Part shown: piece after piece, positions 31,205-41,217 of the stretch | How the letters are laid out: each line of letters opens with the position of its first letter | Position numbering within the stretch: position 1 is the stretch's first letter | Notes under the pieces: model-generated | What the model saw: the letters and a program-made list of their open reading frames with translations, nothing else | The model's database searches: none | Told to the model about the DNA's origin: nothing | DNA from: Pseudomonas nitroreducens TX1 | GTDB lineage: Bacteria > Pseudomonadota > Gammaproteobacteria > Pseudomonadales > Pseudomonadaceae | Direction of reading: 5' to 3' | Assembly: GCF_000313755.1 (NCBI RefSeq) | Contig: NZ_AMZB01000101.1 | Coordinates: 41,430-105,429 of the forward strand | DNA: 64,000 nucleotides | Program-made: the position numbers and the translations under genes

Positions 31205-32488
31205 TCAGATCACCACCCGCAGGCATTGCCCGGCGTGGTAGAGGGAGAAACCGGCTTCGTACAGACAGCTGCGCAGGCCCACAGCGGAGATTTCCTCCAT
31301 GGGCCTGAGCGGCATCGGCAAGGCGCTGGCGTCGCCGTCCAGCAGGAAGTCGGCGAAGGCCTTGCCCACCACCGTGCCGGTGGTGACGCCACGACCGTTG
31401 TAGCCGCTCATGGCGACCAGCCCCGGCGCCGGCTCGAACAGGCGCATGAGGTGGTCGGGGGTGAAGTCGATGCAGCCGGTCCAGGTGAACTCCCAGTCCA
31501 CCTTGCCCAGCTTGGGGAAGTAGTGCTGCTGGATACGGTCGGCCCAGCTTTTCAGGAACCACGCCGGCTTGCCGGTGCCCTTGCCGAGGCTGCCCAGCAG
31601 CAGGCGGCCTTCGGCGTCGCGGCGGATGCTGCTGAGCACCTGGCGGGTATCCCAGGAGCCCTGCCCGCCCGGCAGGATGCGCGCAGCTTCGGCGCCCTCC
31701 AGCGGCCGCGAGGCAACCTGGTAGTAGTAACCGGGAAAGAAGGTGCGGCGCAGTTGCGTCCACTCGCCTTCGGTGTACGCGCTGGAGGCGATCACCACCT
31801 TGTCGGCGGTGACCACGCCACCGGCGGTGATCACGTTCCACGCACTGCCCACGCGCACCAGGCCGACCACCGGGGAATGGTGGTACAGCTCGCCCCCCAG
31901 GCCGAGCACCGCGCGGGCCAGGCCGCTGACATAGGCCATGGGGTTGAGCGTGCCGGCACGGCGGTCGAGCAGTGCGCCAGCGATCTTCCCGGTGCCGCAG
32001 GCCTGCTCGCAATCGGCACCGGTGAGCAGCTCCACCGGGGCACCACGACGCCCCCACTGCTCGCAGCGGCTGCGCAGGTCCGCCAGGCCACGGGCGTTGT
32101 GTGCCATGTGCAGCGTGCCTTCGCGGCGTGCCTGGCATTGGATGTCGTACTTGTCGATCAGGGAGAACACCAGCGACGGTGCATTGCCGAGCATGCGGTT
32201 GACCCGCTGCCCGACCTCCGCACCCATGCCCGCTTCGATCTCGTCCGGGGGAATCCACAGTCCGGCGTTGACCAGCCCGACGTTGCGCCCCGAGCCGCCA
32301 TGCCCGGTGGCATGGGCTTCCAGCACGCAGACCTTCTGGCCGCGCTCCAGGAGATGCAACGCGGCGGACAGGCCGGTGAACCCCGCACCGATGACACATA
32401 CGTCGACCTTGCGATCCCCGCGCAGCTCCGGAGCTTGCGGACGGTTTGGGGTCAGGTGTTCCCACAGGCACTCTTGGCGAAGCGACAT
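31205..32488 (-). CDS. amaA: L-pipecolate oxidase AmaA (FAD-dependent)
   Basis: 427 residues of the DAO superfamily. N-terminal dinucleotide fold VCVIGAGFTGLSAALHLLERG (about 30-50) and closing FAD motif MSGYNGRGVTTGTVVGK. It closely resembles my memory of P. putida AmaA, including the start SLRQECLWEHLTP and the end FSLYHAGQCLRVV. It oxidises L-pipecolate to piperideine-6-carboxylate, the substrate of AmaB. It lies downstream of amaB in the same direction, separated by a 256-bp gap containing REPIN-like element B. Confidence 0.85.
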   Translation of the reverse strand: MSLRQECLWEHLTPNRPQAPELRGDRKVDVCVIGAGFTGLSAALHLLERGQKVCVLEAHATGHGGSGRNVGLVNAGLWIPPDEIEAGMGAEVGQRVNRMLGNAPSLVFSLIDKYDIQCQARREGTLHMAHNARGLADLRSRCEQWGRRGAPVELLTGADCEQACGTGKIAGALLDRRAGTLNPMAYVSGLARAVLGLGGELYHHSPVVGLVRVGSAWNVITAGGVVTADKVVIASSAYTEGEWTQLRRTFFPGYYYQVASRPLEGAEAARILPGGQGSWDTRQVLSSIRRDAEGRLLLGSLGKGTGKPAWFLKSWADRIQQHYFPKLGKVDWEFTWTGCIDFTPDHLMRLFEPAPGLVAMSGYNGRGVTTGTVVGKAFADFLLDGDASALPMPLRPMEEISAVGLRSCLYEAGFSLYHAGQCLRVVI

Positions 32489-32580
32489 CCAGCGATCCTT
32501 CTACGCGAACCTTTGTGAATGACTCGGTACAGCCCACCAGCAGGGGCTCGTTCCTATTGGCGAACCCGGTGTCTGCGGCT

Positions 32581-32698
32581 CCCTCTCCCTAACCCTCTCC
32601 CTGAAGGGAGAGGGGACTGGTTCGTCGCAGACTGAAACCATAATGTCAGCCGGCACGCAAAGCGCCCTCTCCCTTCAGGGAGAGGGCGGGGGAGAGGG
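32581..32698. repeat. REPIN-like element B
   Basis: Same composite as element A: CCCTCTCCCT palindrome, GACTGG spacer with a GTCAGCCGGCACG core, inverted palindrome. It lies in the amaB-amaA gap. Confidence 0.8.
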
Positions 32699-32744
32699 TT
32701 GCGCCAGGCACCGAAATCCAGAGGAAGAGCACCACTGCGCAACC

Positions 32745-34235
32745 TCAGTCGAAGACTATGCCCTGGGCCAGCGGCAGTTCCCGCGAGTAGTTCACGGTGT
32801 TGGTCTGCCGGCGCATGTAGCCCTTCCAGGCGTCGGAGCCGGATTCGCGGCCACCGCCGGTTTCCTTCTCGCCGCCGAAGGCACCGCCGATCTCCGCGCC
32901 GCTGGGGCCGATGTTGACGTTGGCGATGCCACAGTCGCTGCCCACCGCCGAGATGAAGGCTTCCGCCTCGCGCAGGTCGGTGGTGAAGATGCACGAGGAC
33001 AGCCCCTGCGGCACGCCGTTGTTCAGCGCTACAGCGTCGTTGAAATCCTTGTAGGGCACCACGTAGAGGATCGGGGCGAAGGTCTCGCTGCGCACCACGT
33101 CGCTCTGCTCGGGCATCTCGACGATGGCCGGCGACACGTAATAGGCCTCGGGGAATTTGTCGGCCAGCTGACGCTCGCCGCCGAACACCACGCCGCCCTC
33201 GCCGCGCGCCTGCTCCAGCGCGCCCTGCATGGCCAGGAAGCTGCGCTCGTCGATCAGCGGGCCGACCAGGTTGCCTTCCAGCGGGTGGCCGATGCGCACC
33301 TTGGCATAGGCGGTCTTCAGGCGGCTGACGAACTCGTCCTTCACCGACTCGTGGGCGATCAGCCGGCGCAGCGTGGTGCAGCGCTGCCCGGCGGTTCCGA
33401 CGGCACTGAACAGCACGGCGCGCACGGCCATGTCGAGGTCGGCGCTGGGCGTGAGGATCATTGCGTTATTGCCGCCCAGCTCGAGGATGCTGCGGCCGAA
33501 ACGGGCCGCCACACGCGGGCCGACTTCACGCCCCATGCGGGTGCTGCCGGTAGCGCTGACCAGGGCGACACGGGCGTCGTCCACCAGCGCCTCACCAGCG
33601 CTGCGGTCACCGATTACCACCTGGCTCAGGTGCTCCGGGGCGTCGCCGAACTTCTTCAGCGCGCGCTCAAACAGCGCCTGGCAAGCCAGCGCGGTGAGCG
33701 GGGTTTTCTCCGACGGCTTCCACACCACCGAGTTGCCGCAGACCAGCGCCAGCGCGGTGTTCCACGACCACACGGCGACCGGGAAGTTGAAGGCGCTGAT
33801 CACGCCGACCACGCCCAGCGGATGCCAGGTTTCGCGCATATGGTGGCCGGGACGCTCGGAGGCGATGGTCAGGCCGTAGAGCTGGCGCGACAAGCCGACG
33901 GCAAAGTCGCAGATGTCGATCATTTCCTGGACTTCGCCCAGGCCTTCCTGGGTGATCTTGCCGGCTTCCCAGGACACCAATTCGCCCAGCGCCGCCTTGC
34001 TCGCCCGCAGCTCCTCGCCGAACAGCCGCACCAGTTCACCACGGCGCGGCGCCGGCACCTTGCGCCAGGCGTCGAAGGCGTACGCGGCGCGGCCGATCTT
34101 CTGCTCCACTTCGGCGGCGCTTTCCAGGCGCACGGCGCCCAGCCGGCTGCCATCGATGGGAGAGTGGATGACCTGATCGCCGCCGGTATAGAGGCGAGCG
34201 TCGACGCCGAGGGATTCGAGCAGTGCGGAAATCAT
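32745..34235 (-). CDS. amaB: L-aminoadipate semialdehyde dehydrogenase AmaB
   Basis: A 496-residue aldehyde dehydrogenase of the ALDH7 (antiquitin) type: SAFNFPVAVWSWN, catalytic Glu in ILELGGNNAMIL, catalytic Cys in GTAGQRCTTLRR. It converts piperideine-6-carboxylate/aminoadipate semialdehyde to 2-aminoadipate in lysine catabolism. ATG 34235 has AGGAG at the right spacing; the 181-residue upstream frame crosses the divergent amaR gene and is rejected. It is divergent from a LysR gene. Confidence 0.88.
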   Translation of the reverse strand: MISALLESLGVDARLYTGGDQVIHSPIDGSRLGAVRLESAAEVEQKIGRAAYAFDAWRKVPAPRRGELVRLFGEELRASKAALGELVSWEAGKITQEGLGEVQEMIDICDFAVGLSRQLYGLTIASERPGHHMRETWHPLGVVGVISAFNFPVAVWSWNTALALVCGNSVVWKPSEKTPLTALACQALFERALKKFGDAPEHLSQVVIGDRSAGEALVDDARVALVSATGSTRMGREVGPRVAARFGRSILELGGNNAMILTPSADLDMAVRAVLFSAVGTAGQRCTTLRRLIAHESVKDEFVSRLKTAYAKVRIGHPLEGNLVGPLIDERSFLAMQGALEQARGEGGVVFGGERQLADKFPEAYYVSPAIVEMPEQSDVVRSETFAPILYVVPYKDFNDAVALNNGVPQGLSSCIFTTDLREAEAFISAVGSDCGIANVNIGPSGAEIGGAFGGEKETGGGRESGSDAWKGYMRRQTNTVNYSRELPLAQGIVFD

Positions 34236-34355
34236 GCGGACTCCTGTGTCATTGCGATAACCCAATGGAATGCCAGCAGTAATAAACGGCTTGCCGAGGC
34301 ACAACAAACGACGTTTCCTATGCACATCATTCCGTAAATTCATGAACTGCCCGCC

Positions 34356-35249
34356 ATGCTGAGCAAACGCCACCTGCCGTCCATGACCGCCCTGCAATGC
34401 TTCGAAGCGGTGGCGCGGCACCTGAGTTTCACCCGTGCCTCCGAGGAGCTGAACCTGACCCAGAGCGCGGTCAGCAAACAGGTGGCACAACTGGAGGAAA
34501 TGCTCCAGCACCTGCTGTTCCGCCGCGTACGCCGCCGCCTGCAGTTGACCCCGGCGGGCGACCTGTACCTGGTGGAAGTGCGCAAGATCCTCACCCAGGT
34601 GGAGATGTCCACCCACTACCTGCTGTCCTACGGCGGCGAAACCGAGGTCCTGCGCGTGGCGACCCCGCCGACCTTCGGCGCGCGCTGGCTGATTCCGCGG
34701 CTGAACGGCTGGCGCCATCGCCATCCGAACATCCATCTCGACCTGCGCCAGGAGCTGGAACCCGGCGACCTGCTGCAATCGCGCTGCGACATCGCGTTCT
34801 TCTTCGGCGCCGGCACCCTGCCCGGCGCGGAATGCGTGGCGCTCTTCGGCGAGGAGATGGTGCCGGTGTGCTCACCGGCGATCCTGCCGGCGCAATCGCT
34901 GAACGACCCGACCCAATTGGCTGACCTGGTGCTGTTGCAGAACGCCACGCGCCAGGAAGCCTGGCACGAGTGGTTCCTCAGCCTTGGCCGACACAGCGAG
35001 CACAGCTACCACGGGCCGCGCTTCGACACCTTCTACATGTGCATCCGCGCAGCGCAAGCCGGCTGCGGCGTGGCGTTGCTGCCGCGTTTTCTGGTGGAAG
35101 AGGAGCTGAACGAGGGCAAGCTGGTGATCGCCTGGGACCACGGTCTGCAGAGCCGCAGCGGCTACTACCTGGCGTACCCCGAGCATGCGGCGGCAGTGCC
35201 CAAGGTCCGGGCGTTCGTGGAGTGGATCGGGGAGCGGTTAGAGGGGTGA
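34356..35249 (+). CDS. amaR: LysR-family regulator, probably AmaR
   Basis: 297 residues. Winged helix at residues 10-60 (ALQCFEAVARHLSFTRASEELNLTQSAVSKQVAQLE in the usual LysR position) and a GcvA-like substrate domain. Divergent from amaB by 120 bp, which is the standard LysR arrangement; lysine-pathway control is inferred. The name AmaR follows the P. aeruginosa amaR-amaAB literature and is tentative here. Confidence 0.78.
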   Translation: MLSKRHLPSMTALQCFEAVARHLSFTRASEELNLTQSAVSKQVAQLEEMLQHLLFRRVRRRLQLTPAGDLYLVEVRKILTQVEMSTHYLLSYGGETEVLRVATPPTFGARWLIPRLNGWRHRHPNIHLDLRQELEPGDLLQSRCDIAFFFGAGTLPGAECVALFGEEMVPVCSPAILPAQSLNDPTQLADLVLLQNATRQEAWHEWFLSLGRHSEHSYHGPRFDTFYMCIRAAQAGCGVALLPRFLVEEELNEGKLVIAWDHGLQSRSGYYLAYPEHAAAVPKVRAFVEWIGERLEG

Positions 35250-35269
35250 ATTCCGCGTGGCTGGTGACA

Positions 35270-35427
35270 CCCTCTCCCCAGCCCTCTCCCTGAAGGGAGA
35301 GGGAGCCTTCGGGCTACCGTAGCCATCGGCAGTACTGAAAGCTCTGGTGTCCCCATCTGACTTCGTACAGTCATCGCTCGTGCCAAGTCAGTCCCCTCTC
35401 CCTTCAGGGAGAGGGTTAGCGAGAGGG
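35270..35427. repeat. REPIN-like element C (inverted)
   Basis: Composite of two CCCTCTCCC palindromes; its left end is the reverse complement of the right end of element A. It lies between amaR and nrtR and may also act as a bidirectional terminator. Confidence 0.75.
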
Positions 35428-35456
35428 AGCGCTCAGCTCCAACTCCCCGAAAGCAC

Positions 35457-36149
35457 CTACACCAACAAACTCCGATCAAACACGAACGCCCCATCCCCTC
35501 GCGGGGTAAAGCGCAGCACATGCTGCGGTCGCCCCATCGGTGGCTGGTGGCGCTCGCCGGTGTCTTCCACCCAGCCCGCCGTCTTCATGCGTTCCAGCCG
35601 CCCGCGCAGGCTGGAGTGCTGGATTTCCTCGCCGATGGACCACTCGAAAGCCTTCAGCGCCTCCGCCACGGTGAAGCGCTCGGGCAGCAGGTGAAGCGGC
35701 AGGGCGCTGTAAACCGACTTGCCCGCCAACCGCTCGCAGGCCTGCTGCACCAGCTGGGTGTGGTCGAAGGGCAAGGCAAAGCGCTCGCCGCGCACCGACT
35801 CCAGCGGCACGAAGTCCAGGTCATCGGCCGCCAGCTGGGTATCCGGCGCCACCAGCACCAGGTAGAACACGCTCAGCGACCAGCCACGCGGATCGCGCAC
35901 CGCATTGCCCACGGTCGCCACCTGCTCCATGTAAGCCGGCTCCACCCGTGCCTTCTCGCGCAGTGCGCGCAGGGCGGCATCGTCCAGGCCATGGTCGGCG
36001 CAGCGGCCATTGATCAGCACACCCGGCAGCGCCCACTGGCCTTCGAACGGTGCCTGGGCGCGACGGATCAGCAGCAGCTCCAATCCACGCTCGGGGTTCA
36101 GGCGCAGCGCCACGATGTCCACGGTGGCCAGCACTTCAGCGGTACTCAT
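35457..36149 (-). CDS. nrtR: Nudix-related transcriptional repressor NrtR
   Basis: 230 residues. An N-terminal Nudix-like fold (to about residue 150) has a degenerate Nudix box (REKARVEP in place of REUxEExGU), as in regulatory NrtR proteins, and the C-terminal winged helix (RFTVAEALKAFEWSIG onward) binds DNA. It represses NAD salvage genes and responds to ADP-ribose. It is divergent from pncA with two similar motifs between. Confidence 0.9.
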   Translation of the reverse strand: MSTAEVLATVDIVALRLNPERGLELLLIRRAQAPFEGQWALPGVLINGRCADHGLDDAALRALREKARVEPAYMEQVATVGNAVRDPRGWSLSVFYLVLVAPDTQLAADDLDFVPLESVRGERFALPFDHTQLVQQACERLAGKSVYSALPLHLLPERFTVAEALKAFEWSIGEEIQHSSLRGRLERMKTAGWVEDTGERHQPPMGRPQHVLRFTPRGDGAFVFDRSLLV

Positions 36150-36190
36150 TGATGCTCCTCGAATGCCTGGTCGCTCAGCGACACCCTGTG

Positions 36191-36206
36191 ACTTATTTCA
36201 CCATGT
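36191..36206. promoter_or_regulatory. Candidate NrtR site 1
   Basis: ACTTATTTCACCATGT; shares ACTTATTTCA exactly with the site at 36256, 65 bp away, in the nrtR-pncA intergenic region. Confidence 0.55.
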
Positions 36207-36255
36207 ACAGAAAGCATCTTCCACTTCCTGAGATTTTCCATCTTTCTTCTTGACG

Positions 36256-36274
36256 ACTTATTTCATGTCATGAA
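36256..36274. promoter_or_regulatory. Candidate NrtR site 2
   Basis: ACTTATTTCATGTCATGAA, containing the palindrome TTCATG-T-CATGAA. It lies just upstream of pncA and overlaps an ATG at 36270 that is therefore unlikely to be the start of pncA. Confidence 0.6.
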
Positions 36275-36317
36275 TTATGTAGCCACGACAGACCACAACG
36301 GTCAAGCGGAGGCTTCC

Positions 36318-36965
36318 ATGAACCTGATCGCCAGCTTCGACGTAGACGCCCAGAAGAGTTTCACCCCGCTCTGCCCCGACGAACTGCCGGTGCCGGGCGG
36401 CGATGCCATCGGCGCCGCGCTGAATTTGATGGCAGAGCGCGCCAGCCTGCGCCTGGGGAGCAAGGACGCCCACAGTCCTACCGCCCCCTGGGTGGTGAAC
36501 GAGCCGGCACAGATGCTGCAACCGCTCAGCCTGCCCGATGCCGACCTCACCTGGGTCAGCCACTGTGTGCCGGGCACGCCGGGCTTCGAGCTGCTGGACG
36601 AACTGCCCAGGCCGATGGACTACGACTTCTTCATCTGGAAGGGCGTGGAGCCGGACCTGCACCCCTACGGCGCCTGCTACCACGATCTGGCTGAACGGCG
36701 CAGCACGGGCGTGATCGAATACCTGCGGCAGAATGCGGTCAGCCACGTGCTGGTCGGCGGCCTGGCGCTGGACTACTGCGTGAAGACCACCGCGCTGCAA
36801 CTGCGCCGCGCCGGCTTCCAGGTGCTGCTGTACTTGCCGGCCTGCCGCGCCATCGCGGAGGAAACCGCGAGGGTCGCGTGCAACGAAATGCGCAGCGCCG
36901 GGGTCATCCTCTGCGCGGACGAGAACGAACTGGACGAAGCCCTCATGGGCATCAGGGAGAATTGA
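36318..36965 (+). CDS. pncA: Nicotinamidase PncA
   Basis: 215 residues from ATG 36318, which has GGAGG six bases upstream; the earlier ATG 36270 lies in the NrtR operator. It hydrolyses nicotinamide to nicotinate. Catalytic triad D10, K108 and C154 ([25 protein letters not shown]) and metal ligands D50, H52 and H82 are visible. It is followed within 2 bp by pncB. Confidence 0.92.
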   Translation: MNLIASFDVDAQKSFTPLCPDELPVPGGDAIGAALNLMAERASLRLGSKDAHSPTAPWVVNEPAQMLQPLSLPDADLTWVSHCVPGTPGFELLDELPRPMDYDFFIWKGVEPDLHPYGACYHDLAERRSTGVIEYLRQNAVSHVLVGGLALDYCVKTTALQLRRAGFQVLLYLPACRAIAEETARVACNEMRSAGVILCADENELDEALMGIREN

Positions 36966-36967
36966 TC

Positions 36968-38164
36968 ATGGCCGAGAGCGTCTTTGCCGAGCGTATCGTG
37001 CAGAACCTGCTGGACACCGACTTCTACAAGCTGACGATGATGCAGGCGGTGCTGCACAACTACCCCAACGCAGAAGTGGAGTGGGAATTCCGCTGCCGCA
37101 ACGCCGAGGACCTGACCCCGTACCTGGCGGAAATCCGCTACCAGATCGAACGCCTGGCCGAGCTGGAGGCCACCCCGGACCAGCTCGCCTTCCTCGAGCG
37201 CATCCCGTTCATCAAGCCGGACTTCATCCGCTTCCTGAGCCTGTTCCGCTTCAACCTGCGCTACGTGCACACCAGTATCGAGGATGGCCAGCTGGCCATC
37301 CGCCTGCGCGGGCCTTGGCTGCATGTAATCCTCTTCGAGGTGCCGCTGCTGGCCATCGTCAGCGAGGTGCGCAACCGCTACCGCTATCGCGAAGTGGTGC
37401 TGGAGCAGGTCGGCGAGCAGCTCTACCGCAAGCTCGACTGGCTCACCCGCAACGCCAGCAAGGAGGAGCTGAAGGAGTTCCAGGTAGCTGACTTCGGCAC
37501 CCGCCGGCGCTTCTCCTACCGCACCCAGGAAGAAGTCGTGCATATCCTCAAACGCGACTTCCCCGGCCGCTTCGTCGGCAGCAGTAACGTACACCTGGCC
37601 CGCGAGTTCGACGTGAAACCCATCGGCACCATGGCCCACGAATGGCTGATGGCGCACCAGCAGCTCGGCCCGCGGCTGATCGACAGCCAGATCGCCGCGC
37701 TGGACTGCTGGGTGCGCGAATACCGCGGCCAACTGGGCATCGCGCTGACCGACTGCATTACCATGGACGCCTTCCTGAGCGACTTCGACCTGTACTTCGC
37801 CAAGCTCTTCGATGGCCTGCGCCACGATTCGGGCGATCCGCTGGTCTGGGCCGAGAAGGCCATCGCCCACTACCGCCGCCTGGGAATCGACCCGATGACC
37901 AAGACCCTGGTGTTCTCCGACGGCCTCGACATGCCCAAGGCGTTGCAGCTCTTCCGCGCATTGCGTGGCAAGATCAACGTCAGTTTCGGCATCGGTACCA
38001 ACCTGACCTGCGACATCCCCGGGGTGGAACCGATGAACATCGTGCTCAAGATGACGGCCTGCAACGGCCACCCGGTGGCGAAGATTTCCGACACGCCGGG
38101 CAAGACCCAATGCCGCGACGAGAACTTCGTCGCCTACCTGCGCCACGTCTTCAAGGTAGCGTAG
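36968..38164 (+). CDS. pncB: Nicotinate phosphoribosyltransferase
   Basis: 398 residues, starting at ATG 36968 ([21 protein letters not shown]). It has conserved NAPRTase blocks such as [26 protein letters not shown] and GLRHDSGDP. It makes NaMN from nicotinate in the Preiss-Handler route. It is in the pncA-pncB-nadE operon; the upstream in-frame extension overlaps pncA and is rejected. Confidence 0.95.
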   Translation: MAESVFAERIVQNLLDTDFYKLTMMQAVLHNYPNAEVEWEFRCRNAEDLTPYLAEIRYQIERLAELEATPDQLAFLERIPFIKPDFIRFLSLFRFNLRYVHTSIEDGQLAIRLRGPWLHVILFEVPLLAIVSEVRNRYRYREVVLEQVGEQLYRKLDWLTRNASKEELKEFQVADFGTRRRFSYRTQEEVVHILKRDFPGRFVGSSNVHLAREFDVKPIGTMAHEWLMAHQQLGPRLIDSQIAALDCWVREYRGQLGIALTDCITMDAFLSDFDLYFAKLFDGLRHDSGDPLVWAEKAIAHYRRLGIDPMTKTLVFSDGLDMPKALQLFRALRGKINVSFGIGTNLTCDIPGVEPMNIVLKMTACNGHPVAKISDTPGKTQCRDENFVAYLRHVFKVA

Positions 38165-38197
38165 CCATCCCATTTTGCACCGACAGGAGCCCATCCG

Positions 38198-39025
38198 ATG
38201 AAAGACAGACAGGCCGCCATCGCCAGAGAACTCAACGTACAGCCGCCCTTCCAATCCGACGCCGAGCTGCAGGCCGAGATCCAGCGCCGCATCCGCTTCA
38301 TCCAGGACTGCCTGAAGAATTCCGGCATGAAGACCCTGGTGCTGGGCATCAGCGGTGGCGTCGACTCGCTCACCGCCGGCATGCTCTGCCAACGCGCCGT
38401 GGAGGGCCTGCGCGCCGAGACTGGCAACCCGGACTACCGCTTCCTCGCCGTGCGCCTGCCCTACAACGTGCAGGGCGACGAACAGGACGCCCAGGACTCG
38501 GTGGACGTGATCGCCCCGGACGAGCGCCATACCGTCAACATCGGTCCGTCGGTTCAGGCGCTGGCCGCGCAGACCCAGGCGCTGGAAGGCCTAGCGCCGG
38601 CCACCCGCGACTTCGCCCTGGGCAATACCAAGGCGCGCATCCGCATGGCTGCCCAGTACACCATCGCCAACGCCCGTGCCGGCCTGGTGGTCGGCACCGA
38701 TCACGCCGCCGAGGCGGTCATGGGTTTCTTCACCAAATTCGGCGACGGCGCCTGCGACCTCGCCCCGCTCAGCGGCCTGGTGAAGAACCAGGTACGCAGC
38801 ATCGCCCGCAGCCTGGGCGCGCCGGAAAACCTGGTGGAGAAAGTGCCGACCGCCGACCTCGAGGACCTCGCCCCCGGCAAGCCGGACGAACACGCCCACG
38901 GCGTGACCTACAGGGAAATCGATGCCTTCCTGCACGGCCAGGACGTCGGCCAGGAAGCCTTCGACATCATCGTCCGCACCTTCGAGAAGACCCACCACAA
39001 GCGCGCACTGCCCATCGCGCCATAA
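38198..39025 (+). CDS. nadE: NH3-dependent NAD synthetase
   Basis: 275 residues. The PP-loop SGGVDS is at residues 52-57 and the ammonia-type C-terminus is intact, with no glutaminase domain. It converts NaAD to NAD. It closes the pncA-pncB-nadE operon, and a long hairpin follows the stop. Confidence 0.95.
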   Translation: MKDRQAAIARELNVQPPFQSDAELQAEIQRRIRFIQDCLKNSGMKTLVLGISGGVDSLTAGMLCQRAVEGLRAETGNPDYRFLAVRLPYNVQGDEQDAQDSVDVIAPDERHTVNIGPSVQALAAQTQALEGLAPATRDFALGNTKARIRMAAQYTIANARAGLVVGTDHAAEAVMGFFTKFGDGACDLAPLSGLVKNQVRSIARSLGAPENLVEKVPTADLEDLAPGKPDEHAHGVTYREIDAFLHGQDVGQEAFDIIVRTFEKTHHKRALPIAP

Positions 39026-39036
39026 GCCCCCAAAGT

Positions 39037-39065
39037 CGTTGGCACGGGAAACTCCCGCGCCAACG
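39037..39065. terminator. Hairpin between nadE and TrhA gene
   Basis: CGTTGGC-A-CGGGA / TCCCG-C-GCCAACG with a 3-base loop and one mismatch, between two convergent genes. Confidence 0.6.
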
Positions 39066-39074
39066 GCTCAAGGT

Positions 39075-39701
39075 TCAGTGCTGGGGGATGACGTAGCGCC
39101 AGATTGCGATGAAGTGCAGCAGGCTGCCGGCGATCACGAACAGGTGCCAGATGCCGTGCCAGTGGCGGAAGCGGCTGTCGTAGGCGAAGAAAATGATGCC
39201 GATGGTGTAGAAGGCGCCACCGCCCACCAGCCAGGCGAAGCCCGCGCCGCCCAGTGCGCGGTACAGCGGCCCGACTGCGATCAGCACGATCCAGCCCATC
39301 ACTGCGTAGATGATGATCGACAGCACCCGCGCCTCGGAGCGCGGCTTGATCTCCTGCAACATGCCGATCACCGCCATCGACCAGACGATGCCGAACAGCG
39401 TCCAGCCCCAGGCTCCCTTGAGCGTCACCAGGCAGAAGGGCGTGTAGCTCCCCGCGATCAGCAGGTAGATCGACAGGTGGTCGAGCTTGCGCAGGATGAT
39501 CTTCGCCCGCCCTCGCACGCTGTGATAGAGCGTCGAAATACTGTAGAGCAGAGTCAGCGTCGTGCCGTACACCGCCACACTGACGATGCGCAGCGGCTCG
39601 CCCACCAGGCTGGTGGCGACCAGCAGCCAGATGCCCCCCACCAGCGCCAGCACGGCGCCAACCAGGTGGGTCCAGGCGTTGAAGCGTTCACCGTGGTACA
39701 T
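39075..39701 (-). CDS. Hemolysin III/TrhA-family membrane protein
   Basis: 208 residues, seven hydrophobic helices (PAQR/HlyIII fold). Zinc-type histidines at YHSVRG, DHLSIY and the C-terminal HWHGIWHLFVIAGS. In E. coli TrhA affects membrane energetics; a toxin role is doubtful. It is convergent with nadE and followed by the azurin terminator. Confidence 0.9.
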   Translation of the reverse strand: MYHGERFNAWTHLVGAVLALVGGIWLLVATSLVGEPLRIVSVAVYGTTLTLLYSISTLYHSVRGRAKIILRKLDHLSIYLLIAGSYTPFCLVTLKGAWGWTLFGIVWSMAVIGMLQEIKPRSEARVLSIIIYAVMGWIVLIAVGPLYRALGGAGFAWLVGGGAFYTIGIIFFAYDSRFRHWHGIWHLFVIAGSLLHFIAIWRYVIPQH

Positions 39702-39755
39702 GGGTCCCCCGTCAGGATTTCAACCATGGACACCCTAGCGCCATTTGATGAAATA

Positions 39756-39782
39756 AAAAGCCCGACCATGGGTCGGGCTTTT
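39756..39782 (-). terminator. Terminator after azurin gene
   Basis: AAAAGCCCGACC / GGTCGGGCTTTT stem with a 3-base loop, 30 bases past the azu stop on the minus strand. Confidence 0.9.
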
Positions 39783-39812
39783 CGAATCACGCACTTTCGA
39801 ACGAAAGCGGGA

Positions 39813-40259
39813 TCACTTCACGGCCAGGGTGCCCTTCATCATGGCCGAGTGGCCCGGGAAGGAGCAGAAGAAGGCGTATTCATCACCGGCCTTGAGCTTG
39901 GACACATCGAAGGTCACCGAGTCCTTCTCGCCGGAACCGATGATCTTGGTGTGGGCGATGACGCGGGTGTCGCCTTCTTTCACGTAGTTCTTGTCCAGGC
40001 CTGCGGCCATGCCGTCGGTTACCACGCCCTGCATGTCGGCGGCAGTGGTCAGGACCCAGTTATGGCCCATGACGTTCTTCGGCAGGCTGCCTGGGTGGGA
40101 CAGGTTCACGGTGAAGGTCTTGCAGCTCTTGTCGACGGTGATGGCGTTGGTGCTGAACTGCATCTGGTCGTTGCCCTGGATGTCCACGGAGCATTCGGCG
40201 GCCAGCAGCGGGGCACTGAACAGGCCAAGCAGGGATACAGCGGCGAGTTTACGGAACAT
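39813..40259 (-). CDS. azu: Azurin
   Basis: 148 residues: a 20-residue signal peptide and a 128-residue mature blue copper protein. Copper ligands G45, H46 (mature numbering, GHNW), C112, H117 (CSFPGH) and M121 are present; C3 and C26 form the disulfide. It carries electrons in periplasmic respiration. An ANR-type box at 40331-40344 fits oxygen-limited expression. It is the ortholog of PAO1 PA4922. Confidence 0.97.
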   Translation of the reverse strand: MFRKLAAVSLLGLFSAPLLAAECSVDIQGNDQMQFSTNAITVDKSCKTFTVNLSHPGSLPKNVMGHNWVLTTAADMQGVVTDGMAAGLDKNYVKEGDTRVIAHTKIIGSGEKDSVTFDVSKLKAGDEYAFFCSFPGHSAMMKGTLAVK

Positions 40260-40623
40260 GACATGCCTCCTAGGCAGGTTGGGCGGAGAATCCTGAAGGG
40301 GAAGACTGCCCGAAGGCGATCGGGGTTCCCCTGATCTGCATCAATGGCCTTCGGCCACGAACCAAGCTTCGAACTGTCTATCAGGTCGATCAGCAGGATC
40401 AACGAGGCAGAACAGCGCACCCCGCCTAGCATAGACGTCTCACCCAGGCTCAACAGGAGTTTGCGCCATGCACCGTCTTGCGCTGTTACAAAGCCCATGG
40501 TTACAGGACCTGCTCGCTTGTTACGCACTCGCCTCCGCTGGCGGCTGCCAGCATGGCTGAAATCGGCTTGGTTGCTCCTCTCGCAGCCGGTAACCTGACG
40601 GCCTGCTGAAAGAGGACAGCTCC
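40260..40623. other. Divergent azu/LOG intergenic region
   Basis: 364 bp with no supported gene. It contains the ANR box and, further right, the likely promoter of the LOG gene; no clear -35/-10 pair was found. Confidence 0.4.
40331..40344 (-). promoter_or_regulatory. ANR/FNR box of azu
   Basis: Minus strand TTGATGCAGATCAG, one base from TTGAT-N4-ATCAA, 72 bp before the azu ATG. It suggests activation under low oxygen. Confidence 0.75.
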
Positions 40624-41211
40624 ATGACCTTGCGTTCCATCTGCGTATTCTGCGGCGCCAGTCCCGGCGCCTCCCCGATCTACCAGGAAACCGCCGAAGC
40701 CCTCGGCCGCCACCTCGCCGAGAGCGGCATCCAGCTGGTCTACGGCGGCGGCGCCGTGGGTCTGATGGGCATGGTCGCCAATGCCGCGCTGGCTGCCGGT
40801 GGCGAAGTCATTGGCATCATTCCGCAGAGCCTGAAAGACGCCGAGGTCGGCCACAGCGGCCTGACGCGCCTGGAAGTGGTGGACGGCATGCACGCACGCA
40901 AAGCCCGCATGGCCGAGCTGAGCGACGCCTTCATCGCCTTGCCGGGCGGCCTCGGCACTCTGGAAGAGTTGTTCGAGGTCTGGACCTGGGGCCAATTGGG
41001 CTACCACGCCAAGCCGCTGGGCCTGCTGGAAGTGAACGGCTTCTTCGATCCGCTGCTGACCTTCCTCGACCACCTGGTGCAGGAGCGCTTCGTGCGCCAG
41101 CCACACCGCGACATGCTGCAGCGCGCCGACTCGCCTGCCGAACTGGTAGGCGCCCTGGCCGCCTGGAAACCCCTGGCCGCGCCCAAGTGGGTAGATCGCA
41201 CGCCGACCTGA
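40624..41211 (+). CDS. LOG-family cytokinin phosphoribohydrolase
   Basis: 195 residues. N-terminal VFCGASPG and the LOG signature PGGLGTLEE with the upstream R-K-x-x-M ([13 protein letters not shown]). Family enzymes cleave cytokinin riboside 5'-monophosphate or AMP-like nucleotides to base plus ribose 5-phosphate. The biological role in Pseudomonas is uncertain. It is the ortholog of PA4923 by position. Confidence 0.9.
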   Translation: MTLRSICVFCGASPGASPIYQETAEALGRHLAESGIQLVYGGGAVGLMGMVANAALAAGGEVIGIIPQSLKDAEVGHSGLTRLEVVDGMHARKARMAELSDAFIALPGGLGTLEELFEVWTWGQLGYHAKPLGLLEVNGFFDPLLTFLDHLVQERFVRQPHRDMLQRADSPAELVGALAAWKPLAAPKWVDRTPT

Positions 41212-41217
41212 CGCCGC

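Noticed and set aside
36270..36317. Earlier ATG for pncA
   Set aside because: It lies in the NrtR palindrome and lacks a ribosome site, while 36318 has GGAGG.
39037..39065. Sigma-54 site from the TTGGCACGGGAA sequence near 39040
   Set aside because: The matching TTGC element is missing; the sequence is a terminator stem.
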